The position numbers and the translations under genes are program-made. A DNA stretch of 64,000 nucleotides. Source: Paroceanicella profunda. Lineage in GTDB: Bacteria; Pseudomonadota; Alphaproteobacteria; Rhodobacterales; Rhodobacteraceae. Positions 27,460 through 37,100 of the stretch are shown here, piece by piece. The stretch lies in NCBI RefSeq assembly GCF_005887635.2, contig NZ_CP040818.1, positions 1,518,501 to 1,582,500 of the forward strand. Direction: 5' to 3'. The number at the start of each line of letters is the position of its first letter. The first letter of the stretch is position 1. The notes under the pieces are model-generated. The model worked only from the letters and a program-made list of their open reading frames with translations, ran no database searches and was not told the DNA's origin.

Positions 27460-28568
27460 CGCGTGCCCCCGGTGCCGGAGGCCGTCCTGACGCGCGCGCC
27501 CTCCTGCAGGAGATGCGCCCCGAGGGCCACGACCGGGTCTCCCGGCGTCAGGCCGGCGACCACGACCGCCTCGCTGCTCATGCGCAGGAGGGTGACGGGC
27601 CGGAAGCTCACGGTGGAGCTGGCGGCGTCCAGCACCCAGACGCCGGTGCGCGTGCCGTCGTCGAGCACCGCGCCCAGCGGCACCTGGACGTTCGGCTGCC
27701 CGCCCAGGCCGGTGATGCGGAGGGTGACCGTCGCGCCCAGCGGCGCCGCCGCGGCCGCGCCGTCGAGCACGTAGCGGGCCTCGAAGGTGCGGGTCTGCGG
27801 GTCGGCGGAATCAGACAATTGCCGCAGATGCGCCGGAACCCGGCTGTCGTCGCTGCCATAGATGCTGGCCTCCGCTGCCGAGCCGATCTCCGGGCGGATC
27901 GTCTCCGGAAGGGCGACCACCGCTTCGCGCGGCCCCGTGCGGGCGATCTGGACCACGGTCTGGCCGGCGGCAACCACCTGTCCCGGCTCGCCGCGGGTGT
28001 CGACCACCGTGCCGTCCGCGTCCGCCACCAGAACGGCATAGGTCGCCGCGTTCTCGGTGACCCGCGCCTCGGCCTCCGCGGCGGCGAGCTGCGCCGCCGC
28101 GGTGTCCGCCGCGGCCTTCGCCTGCTCGTAGCGCTGCCGCGGAACCCAGCCCTTCTTCAGCAGGCTGTCGTAGCGCGCCTCATCCGCCTGTGCCTGCACC
28201 AGAACCGCCTGCGCCGCCGCGACGGCGTTGCGCTGTGCGGTGAGGGCGAGGCGGAGGTCGGTGTCGTCGATCCGCATCAGCGGCTGGCCGGCGGTCACCT
28301 GCTGGCCCACGTCCACCAAGCGCTCCACGATCTTGCCGGGCACGCGGAAGCCGAGCGCGCTCTGCACCCGCGCCCCGATGACACCGGTGAAGCTGCGGTC
28401 GAACCCGATCACCGGCGCGGCCGCCACCATCCTGACGAGCGGCGCGTCCAGTCTCGGATCGTTTTCGGCCGCGGCCCGATGCGCGGGTGGGGACAGCACC
28501 ACGAAGGCGGCGCCCGCCGCCCCCGCGATCAGCGCGCCCCCCAGCACGACCTTCGTTGCCTTCTTCAT
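27456..28568 (-). CDS. RND efflux periplasmic adaptor (second pump)
   Basis: 370-residue HlyD/AcrA-type membrane fusion protein. N-terminal hydrophobic anchor (VVLGGALIAGAAGAAFVVL), lipoyl halves (RVPGKIVERLVDVGQQVTAGQPLMRID, read in pieces near residues 73-98, and VVDTRGEPGQVVAAGQTVVQIA near 185-206), an alpha-hairpin of Ala/Gln/Glu between them, then the barrel. First gene of the adaptor-permease pair; its start is 84 bp from the divergent TetR gene, across a symmetric operator. Confidence 0.92.
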   Translation of the reverse strand: MKKATKVVLGGALIAGAAGAAFVVLSPPAHRAAAENDPRLDAPLVRMVAAAPVIGFDRSFTGVIGARVQSALGFRVPGKIVERLVDVGQQVTAGQPLMRIDDTDLRLALTAQRNAVAAAQAVLVQAQADEARYDSLLKKGWVPRQRYEQAKAAADTAAAQLAAAEAEARVTENAATYAVLVADADGTVVDTRGEPGQVVAAGQTVVQIARTGPREAVVALPETIRPEIGSAAEASIYGSDDSRVPAHLRQLSDSADPQTRTFEARYVLDGAAAAAPLGATVTLRITGLGGQPNVQVPLGAVLDDGTRTGVWVLDAASSTVSFRPVTLLRMSSEAVVVAGLTPGDPVVALGAHLLQEGARVRTASGTGGTR

Positions 28569-28590
28569 GCGCGTCGCCTCGTCAAAATTA

Positions 28591-28636
28591 GATTGCGTCC
28601 GAACTCTATATGGGAATATAGATTATGAATGCAATC
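28591..28636. promoter_or_regulatory. Symmetric operator and face-to-face promoters of the TetR/RND pair
   Basis: Two nested inverted repeats share one centre (28613.5): GATTGC/GCAATC outside (28591-28596, 28631-28636) and CTATAT-GGGA-ATATAG inside (28606-28621). Each strand reads TTGCRT, 18 bp, TATAGA, so two divergent promoters overlap completely and mirror each other. A TetR dimer bound at the centre would silence both. Confidence 0.72.
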
Positions 28637-28652
28637 CAAAAGGAGAGTGACG

Positions 28653-29246
28653 ATGCGCGTGAGCCGCCTTCAAGCCGCGGAGAACCGGGAAACGGTGATC
28701 AACGTGGCCAGCCGCCTGTTCCGGGAACGCGGATTCGACGGCATCGGCCTGAAGGACCTGATGAAGGGGGCGGGGCTGACCCAGGGCGCGTTCTACAAGC
28801 AGTTCGCGTCGAAGGAGGACCTGGCGGTGCAGGCGTCGCGGCGGGCGCTGGAGGCCGCCCTCGGCCGATGGTCGGAGGCCGCCGCGCAGGCGCCGGAAGA
28901 CCCGCTGGGCGCGGTGAGCGCCTTCTATCTCAGCACGGACCACCGCGCGGAGAAGATGGACGGCTGCCCGGTCGTGGCGCTCGGCTCGGATGCCGCCCGG
29001 CAGGGGCCGGACGTGAAGGCATCCTTCGAGGCCGGAATCCGGGAGTACCTCGCGCTCCTCGAGCAGTGGCTGGGCGAGGAGGCCGACGATGCGGCCCCGG
29101 CCGTTCTCTCGACCATGATCGGCGCGGTGCTCATCTCGCGGGCCGTGAATGACGAAGACCTGTCGGACCGGTTCCTCCAGGTCGCCGCGAAGCGGGTGCG
29201 GGCGGAGGCGCCCGTGCGCGATACCGGGCCGACAGGGGCCTGCTGA
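28653..29246 (+). CDS. TetR/AcrR-family transcriptional regulator
   Basis: 197-residue repressor, probably autoregulated and controlling the divergent RND pump. Helix-turn-helix at about residues 10-55 (VINVASRLFRERGFDGIGLK, then LMKGAGLTQGAFYKQFASKE), typical of the AcrR group. The C-terminal ligand domain has Cys in MDGCPVVALGSD, characteristic of the TetR_C_33-like subfamily. ATG at 28653 follows AGGAG (28641-28645); ATG at 28629 lies within the operator. Inducer unknown. Confidence 0.92.
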   Translation: MRVSRLQAAENRETVINVASRLFRERGFDGIGLKDLMKGAGLTQGAFYKQFASKEDLAVQASRRALEAALGRWSEAAAQAPEDPLGAVSAFYLSTDHRAEKMDGCPVVALGSDAARQGPDVKASFEAGIREYLALLEQWLGEEADDAAPAVLSTMIGAVLISRAVNDEDLSDRFLQVAAKRVRAEAPVRDTGPTGAC

Positions 29247-29744
29247 CGCCGCGGGCAGGGGCATCGCCCGGGGAGAAGGGCCGACACCCGCCCGCCACAT
29301 GGGCGCTGCATCTCGCGACGCGTCGGGGAAAAGGGCCGCGCGGGCGGCGAAAGCCCGTGCCTGCGGAGCGCACGCGCGTCCGCCGAGGGAATGCGTGCGG
29401 CTGCACGCGCTCGCGCGGCGGACCATGCGCGCGCGGCGGAACGCAGGTGCCGTCAGACGCTACGCGACCGTACCTGCTTGCGTGGCGCCCGTAGGCGCAC
29501 AGGTCGTAAGCGCCTGCGTGGAGGACGGTGCGCGCGGCTGAACGCAGGTGGCCAGACGATGCGCGACCGTACCTGCTTGCGTGGCTCCCATAAGCGCACG
29601 GGCCGTGTGTGCTTGCGTGGAGGACGGTGCGCGCGACCGTACCTGCTCGCGCGGCGGATCATGTGCGCGCGGCTGAACTCAAAGACCGTACCTGCTTTCG
29701 CGGCGGAGGCGGGGCGCCGCCTGCTGCCGGCTGTCGGTGCGGGG
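29247..29744. repeat. Degenerate tandem repeat tract between tetR and the alpha-oxoamine synthase
   Basis: About 500 bp without a believable gene. The phrase GCGACCGTACCTGC recurs at 29464, 29563 and 29633 and as AAGACCGTACCTGC at 29681, with intervening shared pieces (GGAGGACGGTGCGCGCG, TGCGTGG, GCGCGCGGCTGAACGCAGG). Spacing is 99, then 70, then about 48 bp, so the copies have suffered deletions. Spacings of 70 and about 48 are not consistently multiples of three. Looks like a decayed minisatellite. Confidence 0.6.
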
Positions 29745-31094
29745 TCAGGAGCGCAGGCGCGCCATCAGGTCCTCGTCCTGCCGGGCGATCACCGCTTCCG
29801 CCGTCTTGGCCACGGCCTCGTCGATCTGGTGCGCCGTGTGCTCGGAGGTGAGGAAGAAGCGCAGCCGGGCCTGCTTGTCGGGCACCGCGGGGGCGATGAT
29901 CGGCAGGGCATTCACGCCGGCGCGCAACACGTCGTCGGCCGCGAAGGCGGTGCGCAGGCTGTCGCCGATGATCACCGGGGTGACCGCGTAGCCCTCGGAG
30001 AGGCCGGTGTCGAGCCCGGCCTCGCGCGCACGGGTGCGGAAGCGCTTGCCGTTCTCGGCCAGGCGCGCCACGCGCTCGGGCTCGCGCAGCATGATCTCCA
30101 GGCTCTTGCGCGCGGCCGCGGCCAGCGGCGCGGCGAGGCCGACGGAGAACACGAAGCCCGGCGCCGAGTAGCGCAGGATGTCGATCAGCGCCTTCGAGCC
30201 GGCGATGTAGCCGCCGCAGCTCGACAGGGTCTTCGACATGGTGCCCATCCAGATCTCGACTGTCGCCGGGTCCACGTTCTGGTGTTCGGCGATGCCGCGC
30301 CCCGTGGCGCCGAGCACGCCCAGCGAATGGGCCTCGTCGACCATCAGCCAGGCGTCATGGCGGGTTTTCACCTCCACGAAGCGCGGCAGGTCCGGGAAAT
30401 CCCCGTCCATGGAGTAGAGCCCCTCGACCACGATCAGCACCCGGTCGAACTGCCGGCGCACGCGGCGCAGGGTCTCGTCGATCCAGGCGAAGTCGTTGTG
30501 CGGGAAGCTCATGCGCTGCGCGCCGGACAGGCGCACGCCCTCGGAGATGGAATTGTGGATCAGGCTGTCGACCAGAACGAGGTCCTTCGGGCCCATCATC
30601 GTGCTGATGGTCGAGACGTTCGTGGCGTGGCCGGAGACGAAGCACAGCGCGTCCTCGGTGCCGAGCGCGGTGGCGATGTCCTCCTCCAACGGGCGGTGAT
30701 AGGCGTGCTCGCCGCCCACCAGCCTGCTGGCCCCGGCGGAGATGCCGTAGCGGTCCACCGCCTCGGTGGCGGCGGCGCGCACCTCCGGGTGGTCGTTCAG
30801 GCCGAGGTAGTTGTAGCTGGCGAAGTTGATGCAGCGCATGTTGCCGATCAGCGTCCGCGAGGCGTCCTCATGGGCGTGCACGCGGAAGAAGGGGCTGTCG
30901 ATGCCGATCAGCTCCGCCGCGGCCTGCTGCAGGCGCATCTGCTTGAACGCGGGCAGGCCGGTGAAATCGAACCCATGCGCGGGGCGGGTGACGGGAGCGT
31001 CGTCGAGCGGCGCCTCGGAGGGGTGGTCCTGACGGCGCTGCCGGCGGGCGCTGCGCGCCTGCCTCAGCGAGTCTAGGAGCGGGTTCTCGGCCAT
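29745..31094 (-). CDS. rkpG: Alpha-oxoamine synthase (serine palmitoyltransferase/BioF-like), RkpG-type
   Basis: PLP enzyme that would condense an amino acid with an acyl thioester, with decarboxylation, to give an alpha-aminoketone. 449 residues. Schiff-base Lys288 is in MGTMSKTLSS; Asp253 and His256 in MVDEAHSLGVLG; NFASYNYLGL and SGHATNV are family blocks. The N-terminal extension of about 40 residues is basic then acidic. It starts 6 bp after the polyketide synthase stop, so the ACP-bound polyketide is the likely acyl donor. Substrate amino acid (serine, glycine, alanine) is not deducible. In S. meliloti rkpG holds the same place next to rkpA. Confidence 0.88.
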   Translation of the reverse strand: MAENPLLDSLRQARSARRQRRQDHPSEAPLDDAPVTRPAHGFDFTGLPAFKQMRLQQAAAELIGIDSPFFRVHAHEDASRTLIGNMRCINFASYNYLGLNDHPEVRAAATEAVDRYGISAGASRLVGGEHAYHRPLEEDIATALGTEDALCFVSGHATNVSTISTMMGPKDLVLVDSLIHNSISEGVRLSGAQRMSFPHNDFAWIDETLRRVRRQFDRVLIVVEGLYSMDGDFPDLPRFVEVKTRHDAWLMVDEAHSLGVLGATGRGIAEHQNVDPATVEIWMGTMSKTLSSCGGYIAGSKALIDILRYSAPGFVFSVGLAAPLAAAARKSLEIMLREPERVARLAENGKRFRTRAREAGLDTGLSEGYAVTPVIIGDSLRTAFAADDVLRAGVNALPIIAPAVPDKQARLRFFLTSEHTAHQIDEAVAKTAEAVIARQDEDLMARLRS

Positions 31095-31100
31095 TCGAAG

Positions 31101-34100
31101 TCAGTCCTTGATACTCGATGCGTGATCGGTCACGCGCTTCACGATATCCTCGTCGATGGCGTCGGTCACGCCCCCCATGTGCTTGCTCACCAGCTTGTCC
31201 GCGTTGTCGTCTCCGGTGACGGTGACGGACTGGCCGCGCAACTGGCCCAGGATGCGGCCGGAAAGCTGCGCCAGGGTCATGCCGTCGCCGATGGAGAGCA
31301 GCGGGATGGTGATGCCCATCGCCTCCTCGGCGGCGAGCTTCAGGTCCATCGCCATCAGGCTGTCGAAGCCGAGCTCGGTGAGCGGCTGGTAGGGGTCGAT
31401 GTCCGAGGCCGGCTGGCGCAGGATTCGCGCCGTCTCGATGGCGAGCGCGGCGGTGATCTTCTTGATCGCCGCGTCGTCGGAGAGCCCGTCGATCATCGCC
31501 ATCAGGTCGGCCACGCCGTCGGCCATGCCGCCCGGCTCGCCCATATCGATGCGCGAGAACAGCGGCCGGCTCAGCAACGCGAGGTCGGAGGCGAGGCTGC
31601 GCCAGCGCATCGGCGCGATGGAGACGGCGGCGTCCGGCAGCCCGGCGTCCAGCAGGTGGCGCAGGTTGGCCAGCGCCTCGGCGGCGGTGAGCATGCGGGT
31701 GCCCATCCGCTTGTCCAGCACCTCGCGGGTGCGGGTCTCGCGGGTGAGGTAGCCCTGGTCGGCGATCGGGCCCCAGGCGATGGCGAGGCCGGGGCGCCCG
31801 GCCTCCCGGCGCTCGGCGGCGAGGCTTTCCAGCGCGGTGTTCGCGGCCACGTAGGGCAGCTGGCCGGGGTTGCCGAACAGGGTGGTGACCGAGGAGTAGA
31901 GCCAGAAATGGTCCAGCGCGGCGTCGCGGGTCAGCTCGTCGAGCAGCCGCGCGCCGGTGATCTTCGGCGCCATCACCGCGTGGATGTCCTGCGCCGAGAG
32001 GTCGCGCTCCATCGCGTCGCGCAGCAGCATCGCGGCGTGGATCACCCCGCGCAGCGGCGCCTCGCCGGCCTCGATCTCGTGGATGATGCCGCGCAGGGCC
32101 GCGGTGTCGGTGATGTCCGCGGCGCGGGTCTCCACCCGGATGCCGGTTTCGCGCAGGGCGGCGAGCGCGGGCGCGTCCGCCTCGCGCGGAGCGCCGGAGC
32201 GGCTCACCAGCCAGATGGCGCTTGCGCCCTGGTCGGCCAGCCAGCGCGCGGTGGCGAGGCCGAAGCCCCCCAGCCCGCCGGCGATCAGCCAGGCATCGCG
32301 GATGGGCGCGGGTTCCGGGCGCTGCTTCGCGGCGCGCGGTTGCGGCGGGCAGACGATGATCTTGCCGATGTGGCGGGACTGCTGCATCAGCCGGAAGGCG
32401 TCGACGATCTCGGTGCCCTCGAAGATCTGGCACGGCGGGGCGGAGTAGTCGCCCTGCTCGAAGCCCGCGGCGATGTCCGAGAGCAGGCCCTCGGCCAGGT
32501 CCGGCCGCTGGCTCAGCAACTGGTCGGCATCGACACCGAAATAGCTGAGGTTCTTGCGGAACGGCCGCAGGCCCAGCCGCGTGTTGGCGTAGAAGTCGCG
32601 CTTGCCCAGCTCGATGAACCGGCCGAAGGGGCGCAGGCACTGCAGCGAGCGCTCCATCGCCTCGCCGGCGAGCGAGTTCAGCACCACGTCCACGCCGGTG
32701 CCCCCGGTCCAGGCCATCACGTCGTCGGAGAAGGCGAGGGAGCGGCTGTCGAACACCGCGTCGGCGCCGAGATGGCTCAGCAGCCGGCGCTTGGCCGGCG
32801 TGCCGGCGGTGGCGATCACCTTCGCGCCCATCCGCCGGGCGATCTGCAATGCCGCGAGGCCCACGCCGCCGGCGCCGCCATGCACCAGCAGGGTCTCGCC
32901 CCGGCGCAGGTTGGCCAGCGTGGCGAGCGCGTATTGCGCGGTCACGAAGATGGTGGGCACGGCGGCCGCGGTCTCGAAGGAGGTGCCGGCGGGCAGTTTC
33001 GCCACGCCCTCGGAGCCCACGGTGACATGGCTCGCGAAGCAGGAGGGCGCGAAGGCGATCACCGCGTCGCCCTTGCGGAAGCCGGACTGTCGGCCGGCGC
33101 GGATCACCGTGCCGGAGCATTCCATGCCCAGCGTGGGGCCGGCGAACCCGTCCTCCAGCGCCTCCTCGGGCAGGAGGCCCTGCGCCCACATCAGGTCGCG
33201 GAAGTTCAGGCCGGTGGCGCGCACCTCGATCTCCACCTCGCGCGGCCCGGGGGCGCGGCGGGTGGCGGCGTGCCAGCCCAGGGTGTCGAGGGCGGCCTGC
33301 TGGCCGATCTCCAGCCGCAGCGCGTCGCCGGTGCGGGCGTTGTCGCGCAGCTCACGGATCGGCTCCACCCGCGGCGAGAGCACGGTGCCCGGGCCGACGA
33401 CGATCTCGGAATCCGACGGGCCGGAGAGCACGAGGCTGCACAGCTCCTCCGCCAGCGCCTCGGCCTCGATCTCGGGGGCGAAGTCGATGGTGCGGAAGTC
33501 GGTCTGCGGATACTCGTTCGCCAGCACGCGCATGGCACCCCAGGTGGCGGCATCGCCGGGCAGGCGGCCGGCGGCGGGGCCGGTGGCGCCGGGGCGGCCG
33601 CCGCGGCACACGGTCCAGATGCGCAGCGGCCGGTGCTCCAGCCCGATCAGGCTGCGCAGGGTCGCGATCCGCCGTTCGGCCACGCCCAGCGGGTCTTCCC
33701 CGTCCTGCGCGAGGTCGGCGAGGTGGATCACGTCCGTCGCGGGGGCGGAGTGCAGCGGCGCATCCCCGGCGGTGCAGCACTCCACCCGCAGGCCGGAGGT
33801 GGAGAGCGAGGCCTCCACGAAGGCGGCAAGCTGCAGGTTGGCGGGCCGCTGGTCGGCCAGCACCAGCAGCGCGGCGCGGTCGGTCTCGCTGCGCGCTTCG
33901 GGCAGGTTGGCGCGCACGGCCTGCTGGCGCGGGCGGCCGGTGAGCAGCACGGCTTCCACGGTGCCCGTGTCCAGCGGCTGGCGGGTGATCTCGCGGAACC
34001 CGTCGGAGAGCAGGTCCTCCCAGTCCGGGGTGCCGCGCTCGGCCCACCAGGCGGTGCTGCTGCCGTGCTGGAGGTCGCGCGCCAGGCTCGGCGCCGGCTC

Positions 34101-37100
34101 CACCGCCAGCAGGAGGCCGGAGAGCGCGAGGCTCTCGGACAGCAGCTCGCGGCGTTCGTCGGAGAGCTGGGCCAGGCTGTCCACCGAGAGGATCACGTCA
34201 TGGCCCAGCGGCTCCAGCGCCTCGGAGATCGGGCGGATGGAGAGCGCGGGGTCATGCGGCAGGGTGCGGCGCATCAGCTCCACCTGCCGCTCGGTGGCGG
34301 CGGTGACGGTGACCGTGTCCACCCGGCCGCCGGCCAGCAGCCCGGCCAGCGCCGCCGGCGGCACGGAGCCGAGCAGCAGCACGTTCAGCCGGTCATCGCC
34401 CGGCCAGTGTTCGGCGAGATCGACCAGCACCCGCGCGGAGACCTGCCACAGCGCGCGCTGCGCCGCGGAGAGGTCCACGCCTCCGGGCGCCGGCGCCTCG
34501 GCGGGCAGGCCATCGGTCAGCAGCCCGGCCAGCGTGGTCTCCAGCCGCATCAGGTCCAGCACGTCGGAGGCGCGCTCCGGCGCCTCGCGGATCAGCATCT
34601 CGACCAGCTCGTCCATGCCCGGGAAGGGGCAGGTGGTGGCCAGTCGGTCATCCTCCACCGCGCCGTCCTCTTCCAGCGCGGCGCGCATGCGCTCGAACAG
34701 CGGCAGGGCCGAGGCGTCCACCCGCTGCGGCACCGGCGGCAGGCGGCCGCCCTCGGCATGGGGCGCGACGGCATCCCAGCACAGGCGCCGGCAGGCGGCG
34801 TCCAGCAGCAGCGCGCCGGCGTCGGGGTCCGGCTCGGAGACGGAGGCCGCCCCGAGGGCGCGCAGCCTTGCTGCGGGCGAGGCCCAGCCCTTCGGCAGGG
34901 CGACGTTGAAATCCGTCGGGCGCAGCCGCACGAGACGCTGGCGCCAGGCGATGTCGTCACGCCCGGTGCGGCCGTGCAGGCGCGCGGCCTGCAGGCGCAG
35001 CCCCTCCACCGCCGCCACGGTCTCGCCATCGGCGCCGTGCAGGGTGAGGCGCAGTTCCACGCCGCGCACGGAGCGCCGGGTGATCTCGATGCGCACGGAG
35101 GTGGCGTCGATGCCCGGGCGCAGCAGGCGCAGGGCGCCGAAGCGCACCGGCAGGAACACCAATCCGTCGATGCTGCCCTCCGGCGCGTGCTCGGTCACCA
35201 GGCGGAACACCCCGTGCATGCCGGCGTCGAGCTGGGCGGGGTTGAGGCAGAAGCGCGCGTCCTGCGGGCCGCGGGCCGGGTCGATCTCGGCCCGGGCCCG
35301 GGCGCCGGAGACGCGGACATTGTCCGCCAGCGCGAAGCTGGGGCCGTAGGCGAGGCCGAGCGCGGCCAGCGGCGGATAGAAGGCCGCGGCGGGAAGCGGG
35401 GTGCCGCCGCTGAAATCCGCGATGCGCGCATGCGCCGTGGAGGGCATGGAGCGCACGGTGCCGAAGGCATGCAGGGCCCAGTCGCCGTCCGAAAGGCGCG
35501 GCCGCGCCTCGATGCGCACCACGCCGGTGAGCACGTCGCCGGTCACCCGGGTCTCGGCGCCGCCGGTCTGCGCGTCCAGCACCAGCGGGCGGAGGATCTC
35601 GAAATCGCTGAGCTCGACGGTCTCGCGGCCCAGCATCCGCGTTCCGGCGGCCAGGGCCATCTCCACGAAGCCGGCGGCGGGGAACACGATGGCCCCGTCC
35701 ACCTGGTGGTCGGCCAGCCAGGGCAGGGTGCGGGGGTTCACGTCGCCCTGCCACACGGTCTGGCCCAGCACCATCGGGCGGCCGATCAGCGGATGGAAGT
35801 CCTGCAGGCCCCAGTTGTTCGCGGCTTCGCAGGTGGCTTCGGCGCGGAAGGCGGTGTTGGCCCAGGGGTAGGAGGGCAGGGCGTCGGGCGCCGTGGCGCG
35901 CGGGCCGAAGAAGGCGGTGCGGTCCAGCGCGGCGCCCACGGTGAAGGCGGCGGCGGCCATGGCGGCGGCCGGCGTGTCCGCCGCCGCGCCCTGGTCCAGC
36001 GTCCTGGCGAAGGTGCCGGAATGGCCCAGCCCGCGCAGCTTGTCCTTCACGTAGTTCTGCAGCACCGGGCGCGGAGAGATTTCGACGAAGGTCTGCACCC
36101 CGGCCTCGCACAGCGCCTCCACGGCTTCCTCGAAGCGCACCACCTCGCGGGCGTTGCGCCACCAGTAATCCGTGTCGAGCGACTTGCCGTGCGCCACCTG
36201 CCCCGTGGTGGAGGAGGCGTAGAGGACGGTGCTCTCCTGCGGCTGCAGGCCCTTCAGGTCGTCGATCATGCGCCGGCGCAAGGGCTCCACCGCCGGGCTG
36301 TGGTAGGGGTGGTCGATCTCCAGCATCACGCCGGCCACCCGGCGGGTCTTGCGCAGATGGGCGAGCAGCGCCTTGATCGCCGCGCGGTCGCCGGAGACGG
36401 TGACGGAGCGCGGGCTGTTCATGCCGGCGATGCACACGCCCTGGATGCCCGAATCCTCCAGCGCGGCCTCCACGTCGGCCGGGCCGGCGGAGACCGCGGC
36501 CATGCCCCCCGTGCCGCGCAGCGTGTCGAGCGCCAGCGAGCGGGTGTGGATGAGCTGGACGGCGTCGGAGAGCGAGATGATGCCGGCGGTGCAGGCGGCG
36601 GCGACTTCGCCCACCGAATGCCCGGCCACGGCGTCCGGCTTCAGCCCCTCCGCGGCCAGCGCCGCGACCGTGGCCATCTGCACGCCGAACAGCACCGGCT
36701 GCGCCACGGCGGCGGAGCCGAGCTGCGCCTCCAGGTCGTCCGCGGCAAGGAGGGCCTTCAGGTCGGCCCCGCCGCGCTCGGCGAACAGGGCGGCCACGGT
36801 GTCGAACCGGGCGGCGAACACCGGGTTCGTCTCATGCAGGAAGCGCCCCATGCCGGCCCATTGCGAGCCATTGCCGGAGAAGACGAAGGCGGTCTTGCCG
36901 GCGGTGCGGGTGCTGCGCCCGGAGACGAGCCCGGGCAGCTTGCGCGCGCCGATATGGGCGTCCAGCGCCTCGACCAGCTCCTCGCGGCTGGTGCCCAGGG
37001 CGACGAGCCGGTGCGGCATGGTCTCCCGGCGCCAGGCGGCGGCATTGGCGAGGGCGGGCACCTCGGCCTCGGCGGCATCGGCCAGCCGGTCGCGCCAGGC

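Noticed and set aside
23356-27774. Plus-strand open frame of 1,472 codons over argC and the RND permease
   Set aside because: Same GC artefact: it opposes two fully recognisable genes and has no protein-like composition or ribosome site.
29391-31076. A plus-strand protein through the 29.4-kb repeat tract
   Set aside because: It continues antisense through the alpha-oxoamine synthase gene and has Arg/Cys repeats arising from the DNA repeat.
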